Assembly: GCA_965140765.1 (NCBI GenBank)
Contig: OZ223308.1
Span: 930,001-994,000, forward strand
From: Sunxiuqinia sp963678245
Lineage (GTDB): Bacteria; Bacteroidota; Bacteroidia; Bacteroidales; Prolixibacteraceae
Length of the DNA stretch: 64,000 nucleotides
Direction: 5' to 3'
In this document: piece by piece, positions 36,368 to 44,822 of the stretch
Position numbering within the stretch: position 1 is the stretch's first letter
How the letters are laid out: each line of letters opens with the position of its first letter
Notes under the pieces: model-generated
Seen by the model: the letters and a program-made list of their open reading frames with translations, nothing else
Database searches by the model: none
Told to the model about the DNA's origin: nothing
Program-made: the position numbers and the translations under genes

Positions 36368-36951
36368 AAATCTGAGTTCAATGTTTTCAAATAGTTAGCC
36401 AGTTTTTGAACAGCACGCCCACGATGGCTGATGTTATTTTTTTGTTTCGCATCCATTTCCGCAAAAGACTGGCGGTATCCTTCCGGTTGAAAAATCGGAT
36501 CGTAACCAAAACCTTCTTCGCCTTGTTTAGCTTTCAGAATATCGCCATCAACAACCCCTTCAAACTGCTCTTCCCGGCCATCAATAACAAGTGAAATTAC
36601 GGTTCTAAAACGAGCTTTCCGGTTTTTTATTTCTTTTAGCTGATCAAGAACTTTCTTCATATTGGCAACAGCATCCTTTTCTTCACCGGCATACCGGGCC
36701 GAATACACTCCGGGAGCTCCGTTCAATGCTTCAATTTCCAGACCGGTATCGTCGGCAAAACAGTTGTAGCCATACTTGTTGTAAATGAAAAACGATTTTT
36801 CAGCAGCATTTCCCTCCAGAGTTTCCTGGTTCTCCGGTATTTCTTCGTTACAATTAATATCCGCTAAACTGAGCAATTGAATTTGTCCTCCCAGTATTTG
36901 CTTAAGTTCTTTTAATTTGTGTGGATTATTGGTTGCAAAAACAAGTTTCAT
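36364..36951 (-). CDS. rdgB: dITP/XTP pyrophosphatase (RdgB/HAM1)
   Basis: A 195-residue protein beginning MKLVFATNNPHKLKELKQIL, the family's T-x-N-x-x-K signature. It has 'FADDTGLEIEALNGAPGVYS' around the catalytic acidic residues, 'GFGYDPIF' and the C-terminal 'SHRGRAVQKL'. It hydrolyses non-canonical purine triphosphates (ITP, dITP, XTP) to monophosphates and keeps them out of DNA and RNA. It is first in the operon rdgB-porZ-recO. Confidence 0.96.
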   Translation of the reverse strand: MKLVFATNNPHKLKELKQILGGQIQLLSLADINCNEEIPENQETLEGNAAEKSFFIYNKYGYNCFADDTGLEIEALNGAPGVYSARYAGEEKDAVANMKKVLDQLKEIKNRKARFRTVISLVIDGREEQFEGVVDGDILKAKQGEEGFGYDPIFQPEGYRQSFAEMDAKQKNNISHRGRAVQKLANYLKTLNSDL

Positions 36952-37549
36952 AATTCAAAAGTTTAGGCAAATATTTTTGATCGGAAATCGATCGGAATGA
37001 ATTGCCTCATTTATTTGTAATTAAATTTAAAGCACTCAAATTTACAAAAACCTACCAATGACCAATGCAGAAATTATTGATATGCTGATTTAAAACCGAA
37101 AAAGTTAGCTGCACGCTAGCGCAAGACAATGGAATTGGTTAATTTCCCTTTGGGGGAACAGGATCAATAACGAAAAAATTGAAAACTGGCAAAAAAATAG
37201 TCAACTGTACCTGTTTGTAAAACAGGCTCAACCATCCATTTTTTCTTGTGTTCCGAACAAAACACCGGTCTTTCCGGTTTTAATTATATTGCTTTTCAAG
37301 GCAATTACCGGGAAAGGTATACTGAACGAAATTTGGACCAATTAACGATCTTCCGCGCAATTTTTGGCTACTGACCATTTCTGAAGCTCTTTTATTGTCA
37401 GTTAGCTTAATGGTTGTTTTCGTTGGCGGTTTGGTTGAGTCCAAATTAGCTCCGGGCGAAAATTTTTCGACACGGCCTGTTGCCGACATGCTTGTTGGAA
37501 GTGCATTAACCATTCTTCCGAAGAATGAGTCACCTTAAAAAAACGAATT
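36952..37549. other. Long intergenic stretch with possible coding remnants
   Basis: About 600 bp between divergent genes. An ATG at about 37057 opens MTNAEIIDMLI and stops after eleven codons. Further right, coding-like hydrophobic stretches appear in different frames ('VFPVLIILLFKAITGKGIL', then 'NFWLLTISEALLLSVSLMVV'). The last runs to TAA at 37536-37538 and contains an ATG at 37410 giving 42 residues (MVVFVGGLVESKLAPG...). This suggests a degraded membrane protein gene, but no family is recognised. Confidence 0.4.
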
Positions 37550-38899
37550 ATGCGCATCGGATTTAAGTTTATCAAAACAAGGCTGTCCAATAATTGGGAA
37601 GCGATCCACACTAGCTTTTGGTTTATTCCATCATTGATGTTACTCTCCTCCATTGTAGCCGCATTATTCATGATTGCCATGGATAAGACGATTGATGTTG
37701 ACTCTTCTTCGGTGTCGCCAATCCTGTTTGATGTGGGACCAGAAGGAGCACGTTCGGTATTGGCTACAATTGCCGGATCGATGGTGACTGTAGCCGGTGT
37801 TGCCTTTTCTATTACTATTGTTGCACTTTCTCTGGCTTCCTCGCAATTTGGTCCTCGGTTGTTGCGCAATTTTATGAAGGATGTCGGGAATCAAGTCGCA
37901 CTTGGAACATTTATCGCTACCTTTATTTACTGCCTGATTGTGCTTCGTTCCATTTATGCTGGTGAAGAACATGCTTTTGTCCCGGTGCTATCTGTTAACT
38001 TTGGTGTTCTGCTGGCCATTGCCAACGTGGGTATGTTCATCTATTTTATTCACCATGTAGCTACCTCAATTCAAGCTGACCAAGTCGTTGCGAATGTATA
38101 TCATGAATTGGATAATCGAATCGATCTGTTATTCCCCAATACCATTGAAGACCCAAAAAATGAAGATAAAGCATTAGATGTTGAGAATGAAAAACAAAAA
38201 TATACAGGCACATACACGATTAATGCCCAAAGAAGCGGATATTTGCAAGCGATTGATCGTGAGAGACTTATTGAGGCCGCTCAGGAAAACGATTGTCTGG
38301 TTGATTGTCAGTATCGCCCGGGTGATTTTATCGTTCAAGGAAATCAATTCGTAACGGTAAAAAGCATGAATCAATTCGACGATGAATTCCAGAGCCATAT
38401 CGGAAGTCTATTTATTATCGGAGCGAAAAGAACTCCGGAACAAGATGCGGAATTTGCTATTCATCAGTTGGTTGAAGTGGCTATCAGGGCGCTATCTCCT
38501 GGAATAAATGATCCGTATACAGCGCTCACCTGCATTGATCATTTGGGATCAATTTTATGCAAACTGGTCAACCGAAAATTTCCTTCTCCCCACTTAAAAG
38601 ATGAAGAAGGCCGATTACGCGTCATACTAAAAACAACATCGTTCACAAGCATAACGAATACTGCTTTCAGTCAAATCAGACAATATGGAAGCAGTCATGT
38701 TTCAGTATTAAAACGACTTTTAGAAACCCTAATAACGATGGCCACCCTTGCTCAACAAGAAGAACAGTCAGCGGTTATTCAGCATCACGGCGAAATGATT
38801 GAACGGGCAGTGCGGAAGTTTGTCTCCGAGAAGGATGACCAGGAAGAGATAATCTTCCACTACCGTGAATTGATGCACGTTTTAGATCAAGAAAACTGA
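37550..38899 (+). CDS. DUF2254 membrane protein
   Basis: A 449-residue inner-membrane protein. Four hydrophobic helices lie in the first 170 residues (about 22-44, 79-101, 116-136 and 146-168). They include the family signature 'SSQFGPRLLRNFM' after helix 2. A cytoplasmic C-terminal part of about 270 residues carries 'SGYLQAIDRERLIEAA', 'CLVDCQYRPGDFIVQG' and 'ALSPGINDPYTALTCIDHL'. All are characteristic of DUF2254 proteins, whose function is not established. The first Met at 37550 fits the family start. It is transcribed alone on the plus strand. Confidence 0.92.
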   Translation: MRIGFKFIKTRLSNNWEAIHTSFWFIPSLMLLSSIVAALFMIAMDKTIDVDSSSVSPILFDVGPEGARSVLATIAGSMVTVAGVAFSITIVALSLASSQFGPRLLRNFMKDVGNQVALGTFIATFIYCLIVLRSIYAGEEHAFVPVLSVNFGVLLAIANVGMFIYFIHHVATSIQADQVVANVYHELDNRIDLLFPNTIEDPKNEDKALDVENEKQKYTGTYTINAQRSGYLQAIDRERLIEAAQENDCLVDCQYRPGDFIVQGNQFVTVKSMNQFDDEFQSHIGSLFIIGAKRTPEQDAEFAIHQLVEVAIRALSPGINDPYTALTCIDHLGSILCKLVNRKFPSPHLKDEEGRLRVILKTTSFTSITNTAFSQIRQYGSSHVSVLKRLLETLITMATLAQQEEQSAVIQHHGEMIERAVRKFVSEKDDQEEIIFHYRELMHVLDQEN

Positions 38900-38967
38900 C
38901 GTTACTGTGGCAAATATTCATCAGCCCCAAATCAAAACCATACACTAAGCCTGAAAAATCTAAAAAC

Positions 38968-38994
38968 GAAAAAAAGGTTGCCGGGAAGCAACCT
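38968..38994 (-). terminator. Intrinsic terminator of the small RNA candidate
   Basis: AGGTTGC / GCAACCT (38975-38994, loop of six) is followed on the minus strand by seven T then CG and five more T. The plus strand lacks a T-run, so it terminates minus-strand transcription. No minus-strand protein gene lies directly upstream of it, which supports a non-coding transcript. It could also limit antisense reading into the DUF2254 gene. Confidence 0.75.
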
Positions 38995-39150
38995 CATTTG
39001 GGAATAGTTTCAAAAAAGAGAACGGGAAGGTCGAGAATAATCCTGTTAATCTGAAATCATCAAGAATTAACAGACTCACTTTCGTATGATATTAAAATTT
39101 CTTTTTATAATTTTAATTGTCAATCATTTTTATGTTGACCTTCCCGAAAT
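38968..39150 (-). ncRNA. Structured small RNA candidate, minus strand
   Basis: In the minus-strand reading, a perfect 10-bp helix (CGGGAAGGTC at 39146-39137 with GACCTTCCCG at 39032-39023) encloses two hairpins. The first is ATGAT/ATCAT plus ATTAAAATT/AATTTTAAT (39127-39086) with a 5-nt bulge. The second is an 8-bp stem CTGTTAAT/ATTAACAG (39073-39043). About 28 bp further on is an intrinsic terminator with a T7 tail. The gap has no coding frame. An imperfect promoter (TTTTGG, then TATAATTC 21 bp on) lies near 39190-39220, which would give an RNA of roughly 200 nt. The family is unidentified; 6S-Flavo or another Bacteroidota RNA are options. Confidence 0.6.
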
Positions 39151-39274
39151 TAAGGGTCTTGTTTTATCTTTATATTACGACTGAATTATAATAGCATCAA
39201 CCTATTGTTAACCAAAAGCCAAGGTATATTAACTAAACCTTTCTGAAATATTTGAGTCACCGCAATTGTTTAAA

Positions 39275-39970
39275 ATGCCGTTAAACCTGAATTATATAAA
39301 TGCACTCCTGGAGCTCTTCTATCCCCACCTTTGCTTGGTTTGTGGGGAAAAGCTAATTGCAGATGAAAACTACATTTGCTTAAAATGCCTACTACATGCT
39401 CCACGCACTAATTTCCATTTAGAGCCTGAAAACCGAATGGAAAAAGTTTTCTACGGTCGTGTTCCAATCGAAAGAGCTACCGCCTTTTTTGAATTTAAAA
39501 AAGGGAGCAACTATCAAAAGATTCTTCATCATCTAAAATACAAGGGTATGAAAGAATTGGGTGAATTTATGGGGAGTCGGTTTGCCGGGGAAATCAAAGA
39601 TTCCAACTTCACTCAACATATCGATCTGATTTGTCCGGTCCCTCTTCATCCGCGCAAAGAGCGAAAAAGAGGCTACAACCAAAGCTATCATCTGGCTAAA
39701 GGACTCTCTGATGTTTTGCAAATTCCGATTGAAAATGATACCCTCGTCAGAAAGACGTTTTCCAGTACACAAACCCGAAAAACCCGCTATGAACGTTGGG
39801 AAAACGTAGAAGATATATTCCAGGTTATCAGCCCGGCAAACTTTACAAATAAGCATATTTTACTAATTGACGATGTTGTCACGACCGGAGCCACTTTAGA
39901 GGCCTGTGCTGCCACGATTATAAAAAGCTGCGACTGTAAAATAAGTCTGCTAACGCTGGCCATTGCCTAA
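39275..39970 (+). CDS. comF: ComF-family phosphoribosyltransferase-like protein
   Basis: A 231-residue protein starting at ATG 39275; a TTG three codons earlier is also in frame. The N-terminus has a double-cysteine zinc ribbon ('LCLVCGEK', 'ICLKCLL'). The PRTase fold follows, with 'DLICPVPLHPRKERKRGYNQ' and the PRPP loop 'LLIDDVVTTGATLEACA'. ComF proteins are needed for DNA uptake in naturally competent bacteria and are conserved well beyond them. The gene stands alone between the RNA candidate and a convergent lipoprotein gene. Confidence 0.88.
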   Translation: MPLNLNYINALLELFYPHLCLVCGEKLIADENYICLKCLLHAPRTNFHLEPENRMEKVFYGRVPIERATAFFEFKKGSNYQKILHHLKYKGMKELGEFMGSRFAGEIKDSNFTQHIDLICPVPLHPRKERKRGYNQSYHLAKGLSDVLQIPIENDTLVRKTFSSTQTRKTRYERWENVEDIFQVISPANFTNKHILLIDDVVTTGATLEACAATIIKSCDCKISLLTLAIA

Positions 39971-39997
39971 TCCGGGAAAACAATACCCCTCTTGCTA

Positions 39998-40855
39998 TTA
40001 ATTTTCAATCCCATTATAAATTGCTTGTCCACGTTGTACTTCCATTACAGCAAAAAAGCCGAGTCCACCATTGCTTATATTTCCTTTAGGATTGGCCGAT
40101 GGTCCGCTAAACATGGGAACCTTTTCGCCAGTTTCAAGATCTACTGCCGCAATAAAATCGTAATATTCCTTCGTAATTCCAGCCATTTCCAGCATAACGG
40201 TATCTCCTTGCTCTAGAAACTCTCCATTCTCTTTGTCAAAATACTGAACAATAGGGCCGTTGATCTCATTTCCGTTAAAAAAACGATCATCCGCCGTCCA
40301 ATAATTATGAATAGAGTCAGTATAAAGCACCCCGTTTTTGTAGACTTTGAACAAGTAGTAATCTTCAGTTTCCGCAGGATCTTTACTATAAAGTCCCACT
40401 TCCCAGACTTCCCAGCTGGCATTATAAGCAACCGCAACGCCCTGAACCGGAGCTGAAGCTTTCATTTCGGTTTCGGCCTCATAAGTTTCCAGTTGACCAT
40501 CTCCATTCACATCAACACCGGAAACTGTTAATTTGTAATGCGCACCAACCACTCCTCTATAGTCCTTTGGTGTTAAATAGATTCCCTGTCGATCTGTATC
40601 TTCAGTTAGCTGAATGGTTTGAAAATCATTTTCAATAGTAAGCACAGCTCCGGAAACCATTTCCGGAGACTGATTACTAAAATAGGGTGCTGATTTCCCC
40701 AACCAGACTTCGTGTGCTTTTACTTCGTTGGTTATTTCTGCAAAAACAACCAAGTGATGCTCCCCAGCCTCTTCCAGGTCAATATCTACACGTTCGGTGC
40801 ATGATTGTACCAAAACAATTAAAAAAACGATTGAAAATATATATTTGAATGGCAT
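39998..40855 (-). CDS. DUF4249 lipoprotein partner of a TonB receptor
   Basis: A 285-residue lipoprotein (signal to LVQSC, lipidated C19). It starts with the motif 'TERVDIDLEEAGEHHLVVFAEITNE' split over two strands, and has repeated Ig-like beta segments ('AVLTIENDFQTIQLTED', 'HYKLTVSGVDVNGDGQ'). This matches DUF4249 proteins, which are almost always encoded just after a TonB-dependent receptor, as here (5-bp gap). They are thought to be surface partners of that receptor. The transported substrate is unknown. Confidence 0.88.
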   Translation of the reverse strand: MPFKYIFSIVFLIVLVQSCTERVDIDLEEAGEHHLVVFAEITNEVKAHEVWLGKSAPYFSNQSPEMVSGAVLTIENDFQTIQLTEDTDRQGIYLTPKDYRGVVGAHYKLTVSGVDVNGDGQLETYEAETEMKASAPVQGVAVAYNASWEVWEVGLYSKDPAETEDYYLFKVYKNGVLYTDSIHNYWTADDRFFNGNEINGPIVQYFDKENGEFLEQGDTVMLEMAGITKEYYDFIAAVDLETGEKVPMFSGPSANPKGNISNGGLGFFAVMEVQRGQAIYNGIEN

Positions 40856-40860
40856 GATGT

Positions 40861-43215
40861 TTAGAATTTAAAGTTGTAAGTAACTGCCGGAATTATCGGA
40901 AACAAATAAGTTTTCTCAGCATACGTTTCATTAGGGTTTTCTTCATCCTGAACAAAATTTAGTGCCCAGGTATTCTTTTGGTTGTAAACATTATAAATTG
41001 AAAAAACCCACTCGCCATTCCATGGTCTTTGTTTCCTGTTTCTAGATTGAAGTGTCAGTGATAAATCGAGTCGGTGATAATCATCATAACGGGCGCCATT
41101 TCGTTCCGAGTAATACGGGATAATTGTACCATTAACCTCGTAGCGCTGCACGGGCAAAGTAATCGGCTGACCGGTTGAATACACCCAGTTGGCCGACAAT
41201 GAAACACGTTTGCTTAGTTGATGATTGAGTACCACACTTAAATCGTGCGTTTTATCAAAAGGTGCAGAGTAAGTTTTCCCATCATTAATTTCAGGAATCT
41301 TTCGCTCCGATCTGGACAAAGTGTAGCCGATCCATCCGGTTAATTTCCCTTCGGTTTTTTTTACTAAAAACTCGGTTCCATAAGCCTTTGCCTTTCCAAC
41401 CCGGAGTTCTCCTTCTAGGTATTTGTTGAGCAACAATTCTGCATGATCTGCAAAATCAATGGTATTTTTCATGTCTTTGTAATATGCCTCAACAGAAAGC
41501 TGGTAAACGCCATTCTGTAAATTCCGGAATATCCCCAATGCAAACTGATCGGCAACTTGTGGCTTCACATTTGGACTCGCCGGGAACCAAATATCCAGCG
41601 GGCTGCCTGCCGACGTGTTCGTAGCCTGCTGAATGGTTTGACGAGATCGGTTGTAGTTGAATTTAAACGACCAGTCCTTTGCAAATAAGTAGTTTACCCC
41701 AAAACGCGGTTCCAATCCCCAATAGTTTTTATGCACCTCTCCTGAATTGTAGACTGTGGAATCAACCACCTCGTAACTGTTGTCAAAGTCGTATACTGTT
41801 CCGTCGCCGATATTCTGAAAAAGTGAAGCTCGGATTCCATACTTCAATACCAGTTTGTCGCCTATTTTATGCTGGTGCTCTAGATAAGCAGCATGCTCCA
41901 GAGCATAATTCTTGCCAATAATGTATTCGCCAAATATGGACTGATCGCCAACGCCCATAGCTGCACCAGGATTAAATGTGTGATGAGAGCTTTGTAGCCC
42001 AAACTTCAGCGAATGCTCGGGTGTGATGTAATAACCAAAATCAGCTTTCAAGCCAATATCTTCTAAATCTGATTCCCAAAGCCAGGATTCAGGTTCATCT
42101 TCTGCGGTGCCTAATTCATAGTCGTAGCGGCTCCAAACGGTCGTCAGATTCATAAACAATTTTTGATTGAAAATATGGTTCCACCGGGCAGTGAAGGTTT
42201 TGTTCCCGAAACCCATTCTGAAAAAGGAACTCTTCATCACATCACGACCAAGATATCCACTAACATAGAGGCGGTTATTATCGTTTAACCGGTGAGTCAA
42301 TTTCATGCTGGCATCGTAAAAATACAAACGGCTGTCACGCACATCTTCATCCGACGACAATGGCAAAAACAGATCCATATACGTTCGTCGCCCCGACAAC
42401 AGCATGGTGGTTTTATCCTTTTTCAGCGGGCCATCAATTGTTAAACGACTTGAGATAGTACCAATTCCTCCTGCCCCTTCAAATTTTTTCGAGTTACCAT
42501 CTTTCATTCGCACATCCAAAAGCGACGATAAGCGACCACCATATTGCGATGGCACGTCACCTTTGTACAATTTCAAATCCTTGATGGCGTCATTATTAAA
42601 TACCGAAAAGAAACCCATCAGGTGCGAAGCATTGTAGACTGTTGCTTCATCAAGTAAAATCAGGTTCTGATCAGGACTTCCTCCTCGAACACTAAAGCCG
42701 GAACCACCCTCGGAAGTGGACTGAACTCCCGGCAATAACTGGATGGCTTTAATCAGGTCAACCTCACCCATTAATGCCGGAATCGATTTAATGGTATGGG
42801 GCTGAAGTTTTTCTACTCCCATTTCAACTTGCTTGATATTTTGGTCGCGGCGCTCTCCTTTAACCTGAATTTCGTCCAATTCTTCTGATGAGGGAGTCAG
42901 CTCAATCTCCAAGCGGAGATCTTTAGTCATATCAACCTTCTGCACATAATCTTCATAACCGATATAGCTGCAAATCAACGTGTATGATGCCGGAGTAATT
43001 GAAAGGGAATAAAAACCATAACTATTACTGATCGTGCCAACTCCCAATTCCTTAATTAATACGGACGCCCCGATCAGGCTTTCACCACTTTCAGAATCGA
43101 GAATATGACCACTGATAATCTTTCGATCAGCTTTGTCGTCTTCGTCAGCATGTGCATAGTACAGCCCCACTGCACCTTGCAATACAGCAACTAAGAGAAG
43201 TAATTTTCTGAACAT
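40861..43215 (-). CDS. TonB-dependent receptor with CarboxypepD_reg domain
   Basis: A 784-residue outer-membrane protein with a signal peptide, an N-terminal CarboxypepD_reg-like domain (about 30-110, 'GHILDSESGESLIGASV') and a plug ('ALMGEVDLIKAIQLLPGVQS', 'GFSVRGGSPDQNLILLDEAT'). A barrel follows, ending in aromatic strands ('PAVTYNFKF'). It is shorter than SusC and lacks a SusD partner. Together with the DUF4249 lipoprotein 5 bp downstream it forms a two-gene uptake unit for an unknown ligand. It is intact. Confidence 0.95.
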   Translation of the reverse strand: MFRKLLLLVAVLQGAVGLYYAHADEDDKADRKIISGHILDSESGESLIGASVLIKELGVGTISNSYGFYSLSITPASYTLICSYIGYEDYVQKVDMTKDLRLEIELTPSSEELDEIQVKGERRDQNIKQVEMGVEKLQPHTIKSIPALMGEVDLIKAIQLLPGVQSTSEGGSGFSVRGGSPDQNLILLDEATVYNASHLMGFFSVFNNDAIKDLKLYKGDVPSQYGGRLSSLLDVRMKDGNSKKFEGAGGIGTISSRLTIDGPLKKDKTTMLLSGRRTYMDLFLPLSSDEDVRDSRLYFYDASMKLTHRLNDNNRLYVSGYLGRDVMKSSFFRMGFGNKTFTARWNHIFNQKLFMNLTTVWSRYDYELGTAEDEPESWLWESDLEDIGLKADFGYYITPEHSLKFGLQSSHHTFNPGAAMGVGDQSIFGEYIIGKNYALEHAAYLEHQHKIGDKLVLKYGIRASLFQNIGDGTVYDFDNSYEVVDSTVYNSGEVHKNYWGLEPRFGVNYLFAKDWSFKFNYNRSRQTIQQATNTSAGSPLDIWFPASPNVKPQVADQFALGIFRNLQNGVYQLSVEAYYKDMKNTIDFADHAELLLNKYLEGELRVGKAKAYGTEFLVKKTEGKLTGWIGYTLSRSERKIPEINDGKTYSAPFDKTHDLSVVLNHQLSKRVSLSANWVYSTGQPITLPVQRYEVNGTIIPYYSERNGARYDDYHRLDLSLTLQSRNRKQRPWNGEWVFSIYNVYNQKNTWALNFVQDEENPNETYAEKTYLFPIIPAVTYNFKF

Positions 43216-43362
43216 TTTCTAATTGTTTTCAGTTGTTTGTTGTTCTTTGTTTCCAGCTTTCTCTATAAGACAACCTTAATACCCAAACGTTGCAGTTTTT
43301 TTGTCAAAAAAATGAAATAAATGCAGGAAGTTGCTACTGCAAAGCTCCGAAAATAACCAAAT

Positions 43363-43989
43363 TCAGCGACCTAGCCGACAGTACAAACCAGTACTTATTA
43401 CATTGCTATATTGATCATCCAGCCAATAGAAAACAGCTTGGCCCGGCAAATCGCGAATGGGAAGAACAGAATAGGCAAGTCTTAAATCAAGTGCTAGGCG
43501 GTCAGTAAGGTCATATCGCATGCCAACAAAAGCCTGAAAATCGAAAGCGTTGAATTTCCGTTGTTCAACTTTCGGAATTTCACCATAATTGTCCAGTTCT
43601 TTGCTGTGCACCAGGTATCCGGCCGATAGTCCTGCCAAGATTGAAATATGATCGCTTGTTCGATACCCCAAAAAGAAAGGTACTTCAGCATAGCCCAAAC
43701 GCATGATATATTTTTCAAGATCTTCTTGTTGCACATTGGTGGTTTTATTCGATGGATTTTTGCGGCTTCCTTTTTGTGAGTACTTAATTTCCATTCCAAA
43801 GAATAAGTCCCGACTGAAATCCCGCATCACATAACCACCTAGTAATATGCCGGGTTTGCGATAACCATTGGTGTTATCTCCCGAAACCTGAGCCGCATTA
43901 AATCCACCCAAAACCCCACCTTCAAAGCGTTGTGCCCGAAGCGCAAAAACCGTCAGGGCAAATAGTACAACAAGTAAAATTCTTCTCAC
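43363..43989 (-). CDS. Outer-membrane beta-barrel protein (PorT-like family)
   Basis: A 208-residue protein with a signal peptide (ALTVFALRAQ). It has alternating strands beginning 'RFEGGVLGGFNAAQVSGD', then 'GILLGGYVMRDF', 'FFGMEIKYSQKGS' and a terminal 'NVISTGLYCRLGR'. This is the outer-membrane beta-barrel family PF13568 typical of Bacteroidota, usually eight strands, with no known transport substrate. It begins one base after the sirtuin stop, so it is probably in the same transcript. Confidence 0.85.
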   Translation of the reverse strand: MRRILLVVLFALTVFALRAQRFEGGVLGGFNAAQVSGDNTNGYRKPGILLGGYVMRDFSRDLFFGMEIKYSQKGSRKNPSNKTTNVQQEDLEKYIMRLGYAEVPFFLGYRTSDHISILAGLSAGYLVHSKELDNYGEIPKVEQRKFNAFDFQAFVGMRYDLTDRLALDLRLAYSVLPIRDLPGQAVFYWLDDQYSNVISTGLYCRLGR

Positions 43990-43990
43990 G

Positions 43991-44680
43991 TTATTTCAAT
44001 TTTTTAAGTTTCTCTTTCAGAATAGATACACCAAGTCCAGCTTTCTCCTCAATAAATTCTATTCCATTTCGATGAACGGGCGGACGCTCGGGATCAACCA
44101 CAAAAATTGGAACTCCATCTTGAGTGTAATGTACCAATCCGGCAGCTGGATATACATTGAGCGAAGTACCGACCACCACAAAAATATCGGCTTCCTTCAC
44201 TAGTGGCATGGCCTCATCCATAGCCGGAACCATTTCGCCAAACCACACAATATGTGGACGAAGCTGAAAGCCTTCTTCACAGGTGTCGCCAAACTTCAAC
44301 TCCCAGCTATCTAAATCATAGATTAAGTCATCGTAACGTGTACTTCGCACTTTTTTCAGTTCGCCATGTAAATGCAACACTTTCGAGCTCCCCGCCCGCT
44401 CATGCAAATCGTCAACATTCTGAGTAATAATTTGTACGTCAAAATCTTTTTCCAGTTCGGCTAAGCCAATATGTCCCAAATTTGGCTTGCACCCATATAG
44501 TTGCTTTCGCCGATCATTATAAAATTTCATGACCAATTCCGGATTTTTGTGCCATGCCTCAGGAGTAGCCACCTCGGTAACATCATATTCTTCCCATAAA
44601 CCTCCCATATCCCGAAAAGTTCGGATTCCACTTTCCTGGCTCATCCCGGCACCGGTCAATATCACTAATTTCTTTTTCAT
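43991..44680 (-). CDS. cobB: NAD-dependent protein deacylase (class III sirtuin)
   Basis: A 229-residue Sir2-fold protein: NAD-binding 'LTGAGMSQESGIRTFRD', 'ITQNVDDLHERAG', the catalytic histidine in 'LHLHGELK', and 'VGTSLNVYPAAGL'. The region where zinc-binding CxxC pairs occur in most sirtuins has no such pairs; a single cysteine is left (GDTCEEGFQLRP). This zinc-less variant recurs in Bacteroidota. The tyrosine/arginine pair of desuccinylases is not obvious ('TPEAWHKNPELV...NDRRKQ'). It removes acyl groups from lysines using NAD. It is first in a two-gene unit with the barrel protein. Confidence 0.9.
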   Translation of the reverse strand: MKKKLVILTGAGMSQESGIRTFRDMGGLWEEYDVTEVATPEAWHKNPELVMKFYNDRRKQLYGCKPNLGHIGLAELEKDFDVQIITQNVDDLHERAGSSKVLHLHGELKKVRSTRYDDLIYDLDSWELKFGDTCEEGFQLRPHIVWFGEMVPAMDEAMPLVKEADIFVVVGTSLNVYPAAGLVHYTQDGVPIFVVDPERPPVHRNGIEFIEEKAGLGVSILKEKLKKLK

Positions 44681-44809
44681 GAATATTGTTTTTTTTGTTT
44701 TAAAGATAATTTATTCAAGCTGAAAAAAGAAAGATAGTACTCTTGGCATCCACGTAGTTTGAAATCCAATTACTTTTCAACAGGCTTCATCAATTCAACT
44801 CTATTTTTC

Positions 44810-44817
44810 TACTTTTG
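44810..44817 (+). promoter_or_regulatory. -7 box TACTTTTG, leaderless dnaG promoter candidate
   Basis: TACTTTTG is an exact TAnnTTTG match ending five bases before the dnaG start ATG at 44823. The transcription start would therefore fall on or next to the start codon. It also argues against the GTG at 44817, which is part of the box, as a start. Confidence 0.6.
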
Positions 44818-44822
44818 TGGCT

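Noticed and set aside
37402..37972. Overlapping minus-strand frames opposite the DUF2254 gene
   Set aside because: Shadows of a strong plus-strand gene; composition is atypical and no domain is visible.
44817..44819. GTG as the dnaG start
   Set aside because: The first base of the GTG is the last base of a -7 promoter box, and the ATG at 44823 gives the conserved MIDQ start.
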